Assembly (NCBI GenBank): GCA_963738425.1 | Contig: CAVTWT010000033.1 | Span: 1 to 64,000 of the forward strand | Origin: CADEEN01 sp963738425 | GTDB taxonomy: Bacteria > Pseudomonadota > Gammaproteobacteria > Burkholderiales > Burkholderiaceae_C | Direction of reading: 5' to 3' | Length of the DNA stretch: 64,000 nt | In this document: piece by piece, positions 27,488 to 37,285 of the stretch | Layout of the letters: each line of letters starts with the position of its first letter | How positions within the stretch are numbered: the stretch's first letter is position 1 | Translations under genes and position numbers: made by a program | The notes under the pieces: generated by a model | Told to the model about the DNA's origin: nothing | Databases searched by the model: none | Seen by the model: only the letters and a program-made list of their open reading frames with translations

Positions 27488-28177
27488 TCAGAACTCCATG
27501 TCGAGTTCTTCGATCTCCTCCGGCTCGGCCTTCGCCGCAGCGACCCACTCCTTCATCTCGGGCATCGCCATGATCGTCTTGCAGTACTCGGCGCAAGGCT
27601 TGGGCAGCTTGACGCCGTAGGTCAGGAAGCGCGTGACCACCGGCGCGTACATGGCGTCGGCCATCGTGCGCTTCTTGCCGAACAGGAACGGCCCGCCGTA
27701 GGCGGCAAGGCACTCCGTCCAGATCTCGACGATGCGGTCGATGTCGGGCTGTGCGCCGGCCCAGATCTTGAAGTTCGGGTGCGTCGCCTTGAGGTTCATC
27801 GGCAGCGCCGAGCGCAGGTTGGCAAAGCCCGAGTTCATCTCGCCGCTGACCGAGCGGCAATGCGCGCGCGCGATGCGGTCGGCCGGCATCAGCCCGGCCT
27901 GCGGCCGGATCTCGTGCAGGTAGTACGCGATCGCCATCACGTTCCAGTTCTTCGCGCCGTCGTGCACCAGGCAGGGCACGAGGATCGACGGCGCCAGCAG
28001 CAAGAGCTCCTTGCGTGCACCGGCGTCATCGGGCGAAACCATCACCTCGTCGAAGTCCAGCCCGGCAAAGCGCGCCAGCAGCCAACCGCGCAGCGACCAA
28101 GACGAGTAGTTCTTGCTCGACAGCGTGAGCGTGGCGCGCGCGGATTTGGCCTGCGGCTTGGCTTTGGAGGTGGGCAT
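27488..28177 (-). CDS. Glutathione S-transferase family protein
   Basis: A 229-residue GST-like protein. The N-terminal thioredoxin-fold stretch is LTLSSKNYSSWSLRGWLLAR, with Ser/Tyr candidates for glutathione activation. The C-terminal helical domain ends GVKLPKPCAEYCKTIMAMPE. The start at 28177 is chosen over upstream Met codons because the family begins near the SSKNYSSWS strand. Convergent with the cupin gene. Confidence 0.85.
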   Translation of the reverse strand: MPTSKAKPQAKSARATLTLSSKNYSSWSLRGWLLARFAGLDFDEVMVSPDDAGARKELLLLAPSILVPCLVHDGAKNWNVMAIAYYLHEIRPQAGLMPADRIARAHCRSVSGEMNSGFANLRSALPMNLKATHPNFKIWAGAQPDIDRIVEIWTECLAAYGGPFLFGKKRTMADAMYAPVVTRFLTYGVKLPKPCAEYCKTIMAMPEMKEWVAAAKAEPEEIEELDMEF

Positions 28178-28230
28178 GGCTGCGAGTCTGCAAGCGCTGT
28201 GCCACATGAAGCTGGCTCGCAAGTTGCTCA

Positions 28231-29466
28231 ATGTCGTTCATGCTCTATCAAAGCTACCAGGCCCACAGTGACCTCATGTGGCCAACGCGCACCCTCGCGC
28301 GTGCGGCAACGCCGCTGCTTGAGGACCCCACGTTCGGCTTCGGGGGGCATGCGCCCCAGCGCCAGTTGGCCGCGGCCTGCGAGGTCATGCGCCTGGCCGA
28401 AGTGACGCACCGGCGGCCCGCCTGGGGCTTGCACAGCGTGCTGGTCGAGGGCGCGACGGTGCCGGTGGTGGAGCAGGAAGTGCACGTCGAGCCCTTCTGC
28501 ACCCTGCGCCGCTTCGCCAAGCCCTCGCTGGCCGCCGAGCAGCCGAAGGTGCTGATCGTGGCGCCGATGTCGGGCCACTTCGCCACACTGCTGCGCGACA
28601 CCGTGCGCACGATGCTGCCCGACCACGACGTGCACGTCACCGACTGGCACAACGCGCGTGACGTGCCGCTGACCGCCGGCCCTTACGGCCTGGCCGAATA
28701 CACGGCCACGGTGATGCGTTCTCTCGAAGCCATGGGCCCCGGCGCTCACCTGATGGCGATCTGCCAGCCCTGCGTGGCCACGCTGGCCGCCACCGCGCTG
28801 ATGTCCGAAGACGGCCACCCGGCCACGCCCGCCAGCCTGACGCTGATGGCCGGCCCAATCGACTGCCGCATCTCGCCGACCAGCGTCAACACGCTAGCCA
28901 ACGGCAAGCCGATCGAGTGGTTCGAGAAGAACCTGATCAGCCGCGTGCCGCTGCGCCACCGCGGCGCGGGCCGGCGGGTCTACCCCGGCTTCGTGCAACT
29001 CTCAGCCTTCATGAGCATGAACCGCGAGCGGCATGTCAACGCCTTTCGCGACTACTACCTGCACCTGGTGTCGCAGGAGCGCGAGAAGGCGAACACGACA
29101 CGCACCTTCTACGAGGAGTACATGGCGGTGGCCGATCTGCCGGCCGAGTTCTACCTCGAGACGGTGAAGCAGATCTTCCAGGAGTACGCATTGCCGCGCG
29201 GCGAGCTGGTACTGAACGGCCGCCGCGTCGACCCGTCGGCCATCAAGCGCACCGCGCTGGTCACGATCGAAGGCGAACGCGACGACATCTGCGCGCCTGG
29301 GCAGACGCTGGCGGCGCAGGACCTGTGCACCAAGGTCAAGCCCTTCCTGCGCACGCACTACGTGCAGCCGGGCGTCGGCCACTACGGCGTTTTCAGCGGC
29401 CGGCGCTGGCAGCGCCACATCTACCCGATCGTGCGCAACGTGATCCACACGTCGCGCTGGAACTGA
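28231..29466 (+). CDS. phaZ: Intracellular polyhydroxyalkanoate depolymerase
   Basis: A 411-residue enzyme breaking down stored PHB granules. The start MSFMLYQSYQAHSDLMWPTR is typical of the intracellular PhaZ family. The nucleophile position is a cysteine, Cys178, in ICQPC rather than Ser, as known for the Ralstonia-type i-PhaZ. Other blocks are VLIVAPMSGHFATLLRDTVR and TIEGERDDICAPGQT (acid) with a C-terminal GVGHYGVFSGRRW (His). It implies that the organism stores PHB. Confidence 0.95.
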   Translation: MSFMLYQSYQAHSDLMWPTRTLARAATPLLEDPTFGFGGHAPQRQLAAACEVMRLAEVTHRRPAWGLHSVLVEGATVPVVEQEVHVEPFCTLRRFAKPSLAAEQPKVLIVAPMSGHFATLLRDTVRTMLPDHDVHVTDWHNARDVPLTAGPYGLAEYTATVMRSLEAMGPGAHLMAICQPCVATLAATALMSEDGHPATPASLTLMAGPIDCRISPTSVNTLANGKPIEWFEKNLISRVPLRHRGAGRRVYPGFVQLSAFMSMNRERHVNAFRDYYLHLVSQEREKANTTRTFYEEYMAVADLPAEFYLETVKQIFQEYALPRGELVLNGRRVDPSAIKRTALVTIEGERDDICAPGQTLAAQDLCTKVKPFLRTHYVQPGVGHYGVFSGRRWQRHIYPIVRNVIHTSRWN

Positions 29467-29478
29467 AATCCAACCTCA

Positions 29479-29580
29479 TTCACCGCAGAGCCGCAGATAG
29501 CGCAGAGGTACGCAGAGAAACGAAATCCCATCTGGCTATTCCTCTGCGTACCTCAGCGTCCTCCGCCCCTCTGCGGTGAA
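29479..29580. repeat. Long inverted repeat built from CGCAGAG units
   Basis: TTCACCGCAGAG (29479-29490) opens a 39-nt left arm made of imperfect CGCAGAG units. The right arm (29541-29580) is its near-complement ending CCTCTGCGGTGAA. The loop is about 23 nt. It fills the space between convergent phaZ and the patatin gene and could end transcription both ways. Similar CTCTGCG-TGAA arrays occur widely in unrelated bacteria. Confidence 0.8.
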
Positions 29581-29589
29581 TGAAACTCC

Positions 29590-30672
29590 TCACACCAAAG
29601 GCAAGGCATCGATCGACGGCTGCCGAACCAGCGCCTCGAACTCGTCGGCCAGGCGCTCGCACTCGGCGACGGCGCGCCGCCAGTCGCGCTGCCGATCTTT
29701 CACCCGCTCGCCGTAGGTCTTGAAGTCGCCGCGGTCGGGCAGCTTGCCGTTGGGCATCACCTGCTTCACCCAGGCCGGGTTCGGGATCAGCAACACGACG
29801 TTGGACAGGCGCGCGGTGGCGGCGTGCCGGCGCGTCAGCGACTTGTCTAGCCAACCCGGCACGACGGTCGGTTGGAAGTGCGGGTACAGCACCAGGCCTT
29901 CGCTCATCTGCCCGTAGTCGAGGTGCAGGTGGTAGTCGGTGATGCCGCCGTCCCAATAGGCGCCGCGCGGCGCGCCTGGGATGTCGTGCACTGCGTCGAG
30001 CCAGAACGGGATCGAGCCGCTGGCCAGAATGCTCGGCAAGAGGTTGGCCGCATCGAGCGTGACCTGCCGGGTTCGAAAGTCGTGCAGCGCAAACGGCAGC
30101 GGCTCGCGGGCGTCGGAAAACATCACGCGCTCCAGCCATCCGCCGACCGCGCGGCGGCTGACGAGGTTGGTTGCAAAGGCGCCGAGGTAGCCCAGAGGGG
30201 TGGAGAACCTGCCTTCGCGCCGCATGATGTGTCGGCCCCGGCTGGTGATGACGTGCAGACGAAAGCGCGGGTGCGACAGGATCTGCGCGACGTGCGCGCC
30301 CAGGCCTGCATCGAGCACCTCGGCGAACACGCGCGAAACGTCGCGCGACTTCGGGAACTTGCCTGCCTGGTGCGGATAGGACTGATCGATGTAGCCCTCG
30401 GCCAGCTCGCGCAAGGCGTTGTCGGGATCGGCCACACAGGCCGTGGCCATGCGCCACGCGCCGATCGATGCACCCATCAGATGCACCGTCTGCACCGAAG
30501 CAGGCAACCAATGCCCGAAGATGAAGCGGTCGAGCGGATTGAGTGCCAGCCCTTTCGGTCCGCCGGCTGCCGCCGGGATCACACGAACATCTTCGCTTCT
30601 CAAGCCACGCTCGCGCAGATGGGCTCGTGCGCGAGGGCCAGCGAGGATCTGCAGCGCGTGGATTTCCGACAT
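29590..30672 (-). CDS. Patatin-like phospholipase
   Basis: A 360-residue predicted acyl hydrolase with the patatin catalytic dyad: oxyanion stretch AAAGGPKGL, nucleophile Ser in GASIGAWR, and Asp in YWDGGITDYHLHLDY. No signal peptide, so it is probably cytosolic. Lipid substrate unknown. Related patatin-like proteins in PHB-storing bacteria sit near storage genes, and phaZ is next door, but the two are convergent. Confidence 0.86.
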   Translation of the reverse strand: MSEIHALQILAGPRARAHLRERGLRSEDVRVIPAAAGGPKGLALNPLDRFIFGHWLPASVQTVHLMGASIGAWRMATACVADPDNALRELAEGYIDQSYPHQAGKFPKSRDVSRVFAEVLDAGLGAHVAQILSHPRFRLHVITSRGRHIMRREGRFSTPLGYLGAFATNLVSRRAVGGWLERVMFSDAREPLPFALHDFRTRQVTLDAANLLPSILASGSIPFWLDAVHDIPGAPRGAYWDGGITDYHLHLDYGQMSEGLVLYPHFQPTVVPGWLDKSLTRRHAATARLSNVVLLIPNPAWVKQVMPNGKLPDRGDFKTYGERVKDRQRDWRRAVAECERLADEFEALVRQPSIDALPLV

Positions 30673-30802
30673 GCGCCGATGATGCCTCGGCAGCCCAGCG
30701 TCAGCCGTTTCCTACGCCATTGACTGCGCTACCACAACTGTTGCGATCGGTCACTTCTCCATCCGCCGTGAAGAAACTCACGGACAGGAGAAAATTGACG
30801 CA

Positions 30803-32394
30803 ATGCCAACGGCTGTAGTCCATGACTTCCCTTGCGCCCCATTCAACCCTCGCCCCCTGCGGGCCTGGGTGTGGGCGCTTGTCGCCTGCGCGCTGATCGC
30901 TGGCGCAGCCTCCGCACGCGCGGCAGCTTTTGGATTCGACGACGTGGCCTTGCAAGCCCAGACCTTGGCGCAATCGCCCTACCGCAAGCCACCGGTGGTC
31001 GATGCGCGCCGTGCTGCGCTCGACTACGACGCCGTGCGCCGCATCCAGTTTCGTCAGCCGCAGGCGCTGTGGCGCGGCAGCGGCTCGCCGTTCGAGATGC
31101 ACTTCTTCCCCGTCGCCGGCGAGTACGTGGTGCGCGCGCTGGTGCTGCATGAAGTCACCGACGGCACCGTGCGTCCGCTCAAGTTGCCGGCGTCGATCTT
31201 TGACAACGACGGCGTGCTGCCGCCCGACCCGCCGGACGCCGCCGCGCTGATCGCCGGCTGGAAGCTCACCTACCCGCTCAACGAGCCCGGCAAGCGCGAC
31301 GAGGTTGCGGCCTTTCTCGGCAGCAACTACTTCCGCGCCCTCGGCCAGGGCCAGCGCTACGGCCTCTCGGCACGCGCGCTGGCGATCGACACCGTCGGCG
31401 GCGCCAACGGCGAAGAGTTTCCAGACTTCACCGCCTACTGGTTCGAAACGCCCAAGCCTGGCGCCACCGAGTTCGTCTTTCACGCGCTGCTCGACAGCCC
31501 ACGGGTCACCGGCGCCTACCGCTTCGTGCTGAAGCCAGGCGCGGACGAGCACGGTCGATGTGCGCGCGAAGCTGTTCTTGCGCGCCGGCGTGTAAGACGT
31601 TCGGCGTGGCGCCGCTGACCAGCATGTACCTGCACGGCGACAACCAGCCCGCGGCAACCCCCGACTTCCGCCCCGAGGTTCACGACTCCGACGGTCTGCA
31701 GATCGAAACCGCAGACGGCGAATGGCTGTGGCGCCCGCTGACCAACCCGGCCGCGCCCTTCGTCACCTCGTTCACGCTGCGCTCGCCGCGTGGCTTTGGC
31801 TTGATGCAGCGCGACCGCGCCTTCGCCAGCTATGAAGACGTCGAAGCCCGCTACGAGCTGCGGCCGAGCGCCTGGGTCGAGCCGCTGGGCGACTGGGGCG
31901 CCGGCCGCGTCGAGTTGCTGCAGTTCCGCACGCCCGACGAGACGCACGACAACATCGCCGCGTATTGGGTGCCTGCTGCTGCACCGCAGCCGGGCACGCC
32001 GCTCGAACTGTCGTGGCGCGTGCACTGGCAAGGCCAGGCACAGCGCTTGCCCCCGGGAGCGCATGTCACGCAAACACGCACCGGCTACGGCTACACCAAA
32101 TTCCCGCAGCCCAAGCAGCGCCACAAGATGCTGATCGATTTCGCCGGCCCGGCACTGCCGTCCACTGCGCAGGCCCAAAACCTGCAAGCGGCGGTTGAAG
32201 CGGTGGCCACCACGTCGCCCAACGGCCGCCTCGTTCGCGTGCATGCCTACCCCAACCCGGCGCGCAATGGCTGGCGAGCGACCTTGGAATTCGACCGTGT
32301 CGATGCGAAACAAGCGGTGGAGCTTCGTGTTTTCTTGCGCCAGGGCACGAACACGCTCTCCGAAACCTGGTCGTACGTGATGGCCCCTGATTGA
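30803..32394 (+). pseudogene. opgG: opgG, periplasmic glucan biosynthesis protein, two frameshifts
   Basis: OpgG is a periplasmic protein needed for branched osmoregulated periplasmic glucans. A signal peptide (about 20-41) is followed by AAFGFDDVALQAQTLAQSPY and the usual beta-sandwich to GAYRFVLKPGAD. There the frame shifts at about 31546-31550 (four extra bases), and again at 31593 (an extra T making TAA). Homology resumes with KTFGVAPLTSMYLHGDNQPA and runs normally to the end (VEATYELRPSAW-type region, WRVHWQGQAQRLPPG). Two small indels within 50 bp in an otherwise intact gene suggest a sequencing or assembly problem; otherwise the gene is inactive. Confidence 0.85.
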
Positions 32395-32395
32395 G

Positions 32396-34660
32396 ATGTC
32401 CAGAGACCTTGCAATGAACAACAGAATTCCCCTGCCAGTGACGGCACCGACAGCGCCACCCGTGATGCGCACGCCGATGCGCGCCCGCCCCTGGTTCGGC
32501 CTGCTGCGCGGCAGCCTGGTCGCGCTGTTGCCCGGCTTGCAGTTCTTCTGGAATCTGAACAGCCCGCCGGCCTGGGTGTTTGCGGCGCAGCGCCGCCGCC
32601 GCGTCCTGCTGCTGGTGATCGCACTGCTGGCGTGCATGGCCACCGCGCTGGTCATTGACACCGCGCCACCCGACGCTGGTATCGCCTGGATGCTGTACGC
32701 CGCGCTCGGCGTGCTGATGCTGGCGTGGGTCGGCGCCGGTCTGGCCACGGCGCTGATGGGCGCGCTGGTGTTGTTGCGCGGCGACCGCCATGCGCTGCGG
32801 TTGAAAGACGATCACTTGCCGATCGATGCCCGCGCCCGCACCGCGGTGATCATGCCAATCTGCAACGAGGACATCTCGACCGTCTTCGCCGGCCTTCGTG
32901 CCACCTGCGAGTCCCTCGCCGCCACCGGCGCACTCAAGCTGTTCGACTTCTACCTGCTGTCCGACAGCTCCGACCCCGCTGTGCGCGACGCTGAAGTGCG
33001 CGCCTGGGAACGCCTGCGCACGCTGCTCGGCGACAACGACATCGATGCCGGCGGCCGCGTCTTCTACCGCTGGCGCCGCCGCCGCACCAAGCGCAAGGCC
33101 GGCAACGTCGCCGACTTCTGCCGCCGCTGGGGCGGCAACTACCGCTACATGGTCGTGCTCGATGCCGACAGCACGATGCACGGCGATGCGCTGGTGTCGC
33201 TGGTGCGCTTGATGGAGCAGAACCCGCGCGCCGGCATCGTGCAGACGCTGCCGCAGGCCTACGGCCACAACACGCTGCACGCGCGCGTACAGCAGTTCGC
33301 CACGCGCGTGACGGGCCGGCTGTTCGCGCTCGGCATGGCGTACTGGCAGTTGGGCGAAGCGCACTACTGGGGCCACAACGCGATCCTGCGTGTCGAGCCC
33401 TTCATGCGCCATTGCGCGCTGGCGCCCATCGTGGGCCGCGGTGGTTTGTCCGGCGAGATCCTGTCGCACGACTTCGTCGAGGCGGCGATGATGCGCCGCG
33501 CCGGTTGGGAAGTCTGGCTGGCACCGCAGTTGGAAGGCAGCTGGGAGCAACTGCCGCCAAACCTGCTCGACGAGCTGCAGCGCGACCGCCGCTGGTGCCA
33601 GGGCAACCTGCAGAACGCGCAACTCATCGCCGAGCCCGGCTGGCGTCCTGCGCACCGGGCGATGTTCGCCGTCGGCGCGCTGTCGTACCTGATGGCGCCG
33701 TTGTGGCTGCTGTTCGTCGCCCTGGGCGCCATCGTCAGCGCCGACGCGGAATCGGTCACCCATGGCGGCGCGCTGTGGGTGCTGACGCTGGTCCTGCTGC
33801 TGACGCCGCGCGCACTCGGCGTGGCCAGCGTGTGGCTCAAGGGCGAGCATGCCGACTACGGAGGCCGCCTGCGGCTGGTCGCGAGTGCGCTGTTCGAGCT
33901 GATCGTCTCTGCCTTGCAAGCGCCGGTGCGCATGCTGGCTCACACGGCTTTCGTGATGGGCACGCTGACCGGGTTGCGCCTGGAGTGGAAATCGCCGCCG
34001 CGCGATGCGACCGCGATCGGCTGGATCGATGCGCTGCGCCGCATCGGCCTGCTCGCCGCACCGGCGGCACTGTTGGCCGTGCTCGCCTTGCCGACAGACG
34101 CGTTGTCGGCGCCGCACCTCGCGCCGCTGCTGGCCGCGCTGCTATTGGCCGTGCCACTGGCCGTGCTGAGCAGCCACCCCAGCGTCGGCGCGGCACTGCG
34201 CCGCGGTCGCATGTTGTGGGTGCCCGAGGAGCACCGGCCACCGTTGACGCTGCGCCGCGCGATCGAGCAGCGCGGCTTTGCCGATCTGGTGCCGCTGCTG
34301 ACGCCCATGGCCACACCACCACGTGTCTTTGCGCCAGTGCGCGGCTGGCACTCGCAAGGCGCACAGCGCTTCAGTCTGGCCTTGGGCAGCGCGGCGGTGG
34401 CGCTGTTCGTCACGCTGACGCCGCGCTACGCGGTGACGCCCGAGCTGCCGATCTCGCTCGAGCAGCAGAAGGATCTGTACTCCGCGCTGCCAGCCATCCA
34501 GCTGCCCTCGCTGATGCTCGCCGGTGACAGCGCACGCAAACCCGTGCGCACGGTGCGCGATCAGCGCCCGGCTCGCATGATCGATGAAGCGGTGCGCCAA
34601 CGGGCACGCGACGCTGTGCAACGTACGTTGTCAACCGAGGACGTCTTCGATCCCGCTTGA
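32396..34660 (+). CDS. opgH: Glucans biosynthesis glucosyltransferase H
   Basis: A 754-residue inner-membrane glucosyltransferase building the beta-1,2 glucan backbone from UDP-glucose. Two N-terminal membrane segments lie at about 75-130. The GT2 domain has MPICNEDISTVFAG, YMVVLDADSTM, HDFVEAAMM and the QxxRW-type QRDRRWCQGN. Several C-terminal membrane segments follow, at about 420-600. It begins one base after the opgG stop. Slightly shorter than the roughly 850-residue E. coli protein. Normal despite the broken opgG. Confidence 0.93.
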   Translation: MSRDLAMNNRIPLPVTAPTAPPVMRTPMRARPWFGLLRGSLVALLPGLQFFWNLNSPPAWVFAAQRRRRVLLLVIALLACMATALVIDTAPPDAGIAWMLYAALGVLMLAWVGAGLATALMGALVLLRGDRHALRLKDDHLPIDARARTAVIMPICNEDISTVFAGLRATCESLAATGALKLFDFYLLSDSSDPAVRDAEVRAWERLRTLLGDNDIDAGGRVFYRWRRRRTKRKAGNVADFCRRWGGNYRYMVVLDADSTMHGDALVSLVRLMEQNPRAGIVQTLPQAYGHNTLHARVQQFATRVTGRLFALGMAYWQLGEAHYWGHNAILRVEPFMRHCALAPIVGRGGLSGEILSHDFVEAAMMRRAGWEVWLAPQLEGSWEQLPPNLLDELQRDRRWCQGNLQNAQLIAEPGWRPAHRAMFAVGALSYLMAPLWLLFVALGAIVSADAESVTHGGALWVLTLVLLLTPRALGVASVWLKGEHADYGGRLRLVASALFELIVSALQAPVRMLAHTAFVMGTLTGLRLEWKSPPRDATAIGWIDALRRIGLLAAPAALLAVLALPTDALSAPHLAPLLAALLLAVPLAVLSSHPSVGAALRRGRMLWVPEEHRPPLTLRRAIEQRGFADLVPLLTPMATPPRVFAPVRGWHSQGAQRFSLALGSAAVALFVTLTPRYAVTPELPISLEQQKDLYSALPAIQLPSLMLAGDSARKPVRTVRDQRPARMIDEAVRQRARDAVQRTLSTEDVFDPA

Positions 34661-34734
34661 TCGGCGCGCTGCGCCTTATTGTGAATTCCAGCGCGCTGGA
34701 ACAAGATGGTGCTCTCACAAAAAGGAGACCCGTC

Positions 34735-36720
34735 ATGCTCTCGTGCTTCTTTGCACTGCACCGCCCTGCATCCGCCTGTCTCGCCGCGCTGTTGACCTGT
34801 GGCCTGCTCGGCGCAGCGCAGGCTGACGAAGGCGATCGTCATCACGAGGCTGCAGGCGTTGCCACGTCCAAAGGCAAGTCCCCGCCGTGGACCGGCCCGG
34901 GCTTTCGCAAAGGCGTGGTGGCGGTTGCCAACCCCTATGGCGCCGAGGCCGGCGCGCGCATCCTGGAGCTTGGAGGCAACGCGGTCGATGCCGCAGTGGC
35001 CATCGCCTACGCGTTGAACGTCGTCGAGCCGCAGTCGGCAGGCATTGGCGGCGGTGGCTTCATGATGATCCACCTCGCCGACCGCGGTGGACACGGCCAT
35101 GGGCACGGCCGCTGGCATGACGATGAAGACGACCGTGCCAAGCACCGCGGCCAGCGTGGACGAACCTTCGTCATCGACACGCGCGAGAAAGCGCCAGCGG
35201 GTGCCACGCCGAACATGTTCGTCGGTGTGCCCAACGCATCGCTGCAAGGTGTGGCCGTCGGCGTGCCGGGCATGGTGCGCGGCAGCGAGCTGGCGCTGCG
35301 CCGCTTCGGCCGGCTCGATCTGTCGGACGTGGTTCAGCCGGCGATCAGCCTGGCCGACGACGGTTTTGCGGCGACGCCGCGCTACGCCCTGGTGAGTTGC
35401 AACGCACGCTCGCAGAACTCACCCGAGGCGGCTGCGGTGTTCTGTCCGAACGGCAGCGCGCCGGTCGCCGGCACGCTGGTCCAGAACAAGCCCCTCGCCG
35501 ATACGCTGCGCCTGATCGCGCGCCACGGCGCCGATTGTTTCTACCTCTACCTGCCCGAGAAGGGCTGCGACATTGCCAAGGGCATCGTCGAAGGCCAGAA
35601 GTTCGCCAAGCCGGGCCTGCTCAACGCGGTGTTGACCCCGGGCAAAGGCGGCAGCATGACTTATGAAGACCTGGCGGCCTACAAGCCGGCGCTGCGTGAA
35701 CCGACGCAAGGCACCTACCGCGGCTACATCATCAAGGCGATGTCGCCGCCCTCCTCTGGCGGCCTGACGCTGCTGCAGATGCTGAAGATGCTCGAGCGCT
35801 TTCCGCTCGGCGATGCCAGCCAAGGCTACGGCTTCGGCAGCGTCAAGACGTCCAACGTCATGGCCGATGCGATGCGCCTGGCGTTTGCCGACCGCTCGAT
35901 CTGGATGGGCGACGCCGACTTCGTGCCGGTGCCGCAGCGCGGCCTGCTCGACAACAGCTACGTCGGCACGCGCGGCGCGGCCATCGTGCCGGGTGGCCGC
36001 ATCGATCCGAATCCACTGCCGGGCGATCCGCGCCCCTATGAGACCGCTGGCCTGCAGACCGGTAAGCGCCTGGCAGTGGCCGAGCCCGTCACCGGCCCGG
36101 GGGAGACGACGACGCACTTCTCCGTGGTGGACCGCTGGGGCAACATGGTCTCGTACACCAACACCATCGAGTCATCGCATGGCATCGGCGTCTTCGCCGG
36201 CTACACGCAGGACGATGGCACGAAGAAGAGCCACGGCTTCCTGCTCAACAACGAGCTGACGGACTTCAACACCGCGCCGACGACGAACCCGTTCACGACC
36301 GGCGCCGGCTACAACGACGTGCAGCCGGCCAAGCGCCCGCGCAGCAGCATGACGCCGGCGATGATCTTCTCGCCCGACGGCGAACTGCTGATCGCTTACG
36401 GATCGCCCGGCGGCTCGACGATCATCAACTCGGTGCTCAACGTCACGCTGAACCTGCTCGACCACAAGATGACGCTGCAGGACGCGATCAATGCACCGCG
36501 CCTGTCGGTGACAAGCGCGACGAGCAGTGTCACGGTCGAAGCCGCGTACCCGCAGGCGGCGGTCGATGGCCTGCGCGCGCTCGGCTACACCGTCGGCAAT
36601 GCCGAGATCGGCTCGGTGCAGGCCGTGGTGGTGGACCCGCGCAGCGGCAAGCAGTTCGGCGCTGCCGATGCAAGACGCGAGGGCACGGTGATCGGGCTGC
36701 CGCGGCGCCAAAACGACTGA
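34735..36720 (+). CDS. ggt: Gamma-glutamyltransferase
   Basis: A 661-residue periplasmic Ntn-hydrolase that cleaves glutathione and other gamma-glutamyl compounds; the precursor self-cleaves before the nucleophile Thr in ETTTHFSVVD. Signal peptide at 1-30; the start at 34735 follows AAAGGAGA. Substrate-binding GIGGGGFMMI and the C-terminal YGSPGGSTIINSVLN are in place. Between GGGGFMMIHLADRGG and FVIDTREKAP is an inserted His/Asp/Arg-rich loop (GHGHGHGRWHDDEDDRAKHR) not usual in the family. Confidence 0.95.
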   Translation: MLSCFFALHRPASACLAALLTCGLLGAAQADEGDRHHEAAGVATSKGKSPPWTGPGFRKGVVAVANPYGAEAGARILELGGNAVDAAVAIAYALNVVEPQSAGIGGGGFMMIHLADRGGHGHGHGRWHDDEDDRAKHRGQRGRTFVIDTREKAPAGATPNMFVGVPNASLQGVAVGVPGMVRGSELALRRFGRLDLSDVVQPAISLADDGFAATPRYALVSCNARSQNSPEAAAVFCPNGSAPVAGTLVQNKPLADTLRLIARHGADCFYLYLPEKGCDIAKGIVEGQKFAKPGLLNAVLTPGKGGSMTYEDLAAYKPALREPTQGTYRGYIIKAMSPPSSGGLTLLQMLKMLERFPLGDASQGYGFGSVKTSNVMADAMRLAFADRSIWMGDADFVPVPQRGLLDNSYVGTRGAAIVPGGRIDPNPLPGDPRPYETAGLQTGKRLAVAEPVTGPGETTTHFSVVDRWGNMVSYTNTIESSHGIGVFAGYTQDDGTKKSHGFLLNNELTDFNTAPTTNPFTTGAGYNDVQPAKRPRSSMTPAMIFSPDGELLIAYGSPGGSTIINSVLNVTLNLLDHKMTLQDAINAPRLSVTSATSSVTVEAAYPQAAVDGLRALGYTVGNAEIGSVQAVVVDPRSGKQFGAADARREGTVIGLPRRQND

Positions 36721-36729
36721 TCGCTCGCC

Positions 36730-37122
36730 GTGGGATTCGTTGGCCATGGCAAGCGGCTCGCCACGCGCCGCCTTTGGTTGATCGGCGCAGCGATGGGGGC
36801 GCTGAACACGGCAGTCGACACCCGCGCATCGAGCGACAGGGCGGCCGCCGAGGCCTGGATCGATCTCAGCGAACCGGTCGCGGCGGACGCTGTTGACGCC
36901 GCCGCGGCCGCTCGACAAGCACATCGAGTGGCATCGCAACAAGACCGCGTCGGCGAGCAGCTGCGCAAACTGGGCATCGTCGAGGTGGCGCGAGTGCGCC
37001 ATGCCCGCAACGCCATCCTGGTTCGCGCGACGCCGGCGCAGCTCGACTTGCTGCGAGCGATCCCTGGCGTGGTGCGTGTGCGGCCGGTTGACACATTGCA
37101 CCCCCCCAAACCAATGCCCTGA
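36730..37122 (+). CDS. Stand-alone subtilisin-propeptide (inhibitor I9)-like protein
   Basis: A 130-residue protein with a GTG start 10 nt after the ggt stop. Its N-terminal 35 residues are basic then hydrophobic (KRLATRRLWLIGAAMGAL), a possible but weak export signal. Residues about 40-122 match the propeptide of the S8 peptidase encoded next. Residues 92-120 (ARNAILVR ... GVVRVRPV) align without gaps to codons at 37731-37817 of that gene, with 15 of 29 identical by eye, and the upstream AWIDLSE parallels VWVSLEQ. Such domains fold and inhibit subtilisins. It could be a trans-acting chaperone/inhibitor or a remnant of a duplicated peptidase gene. No ribosome binding site is obvious, so coupling to ggt is likely. 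Confidence 0.65.
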   Translation: MGFVGHGKRLATRRLWLIGAAMGALNTAVDTRASSDRAAAEAWIDLSEPVAADAVDAAAAARQAHRVASQQDRVGEQLRKLGIVEVARVRHARNAILVRATPAQLDLLRAIPGVVRVRPVDTLHPPKPMP

Positions 37123-37285
37123 TCGGCACTCGGGCGCTAACCCCGTTGACGCCCTTCGATCACCCAGACCAACATCGCCCGCTTGTCACCAACGATGCGG
37201 TCGGGCCATCCCCGCTCGGCATCGCCTGGCAATCGGAGCGGCGCTCAACAAGCGCCGACAACAACCTGAATCACTGGAGGTGAAC

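Noticed and set aside
32066..34117. 683-codon reverse-strand frame opposite opgGH
   Set aside because: Gln/His/Arg-rich shadow of a conserved gene; no homology recognised.
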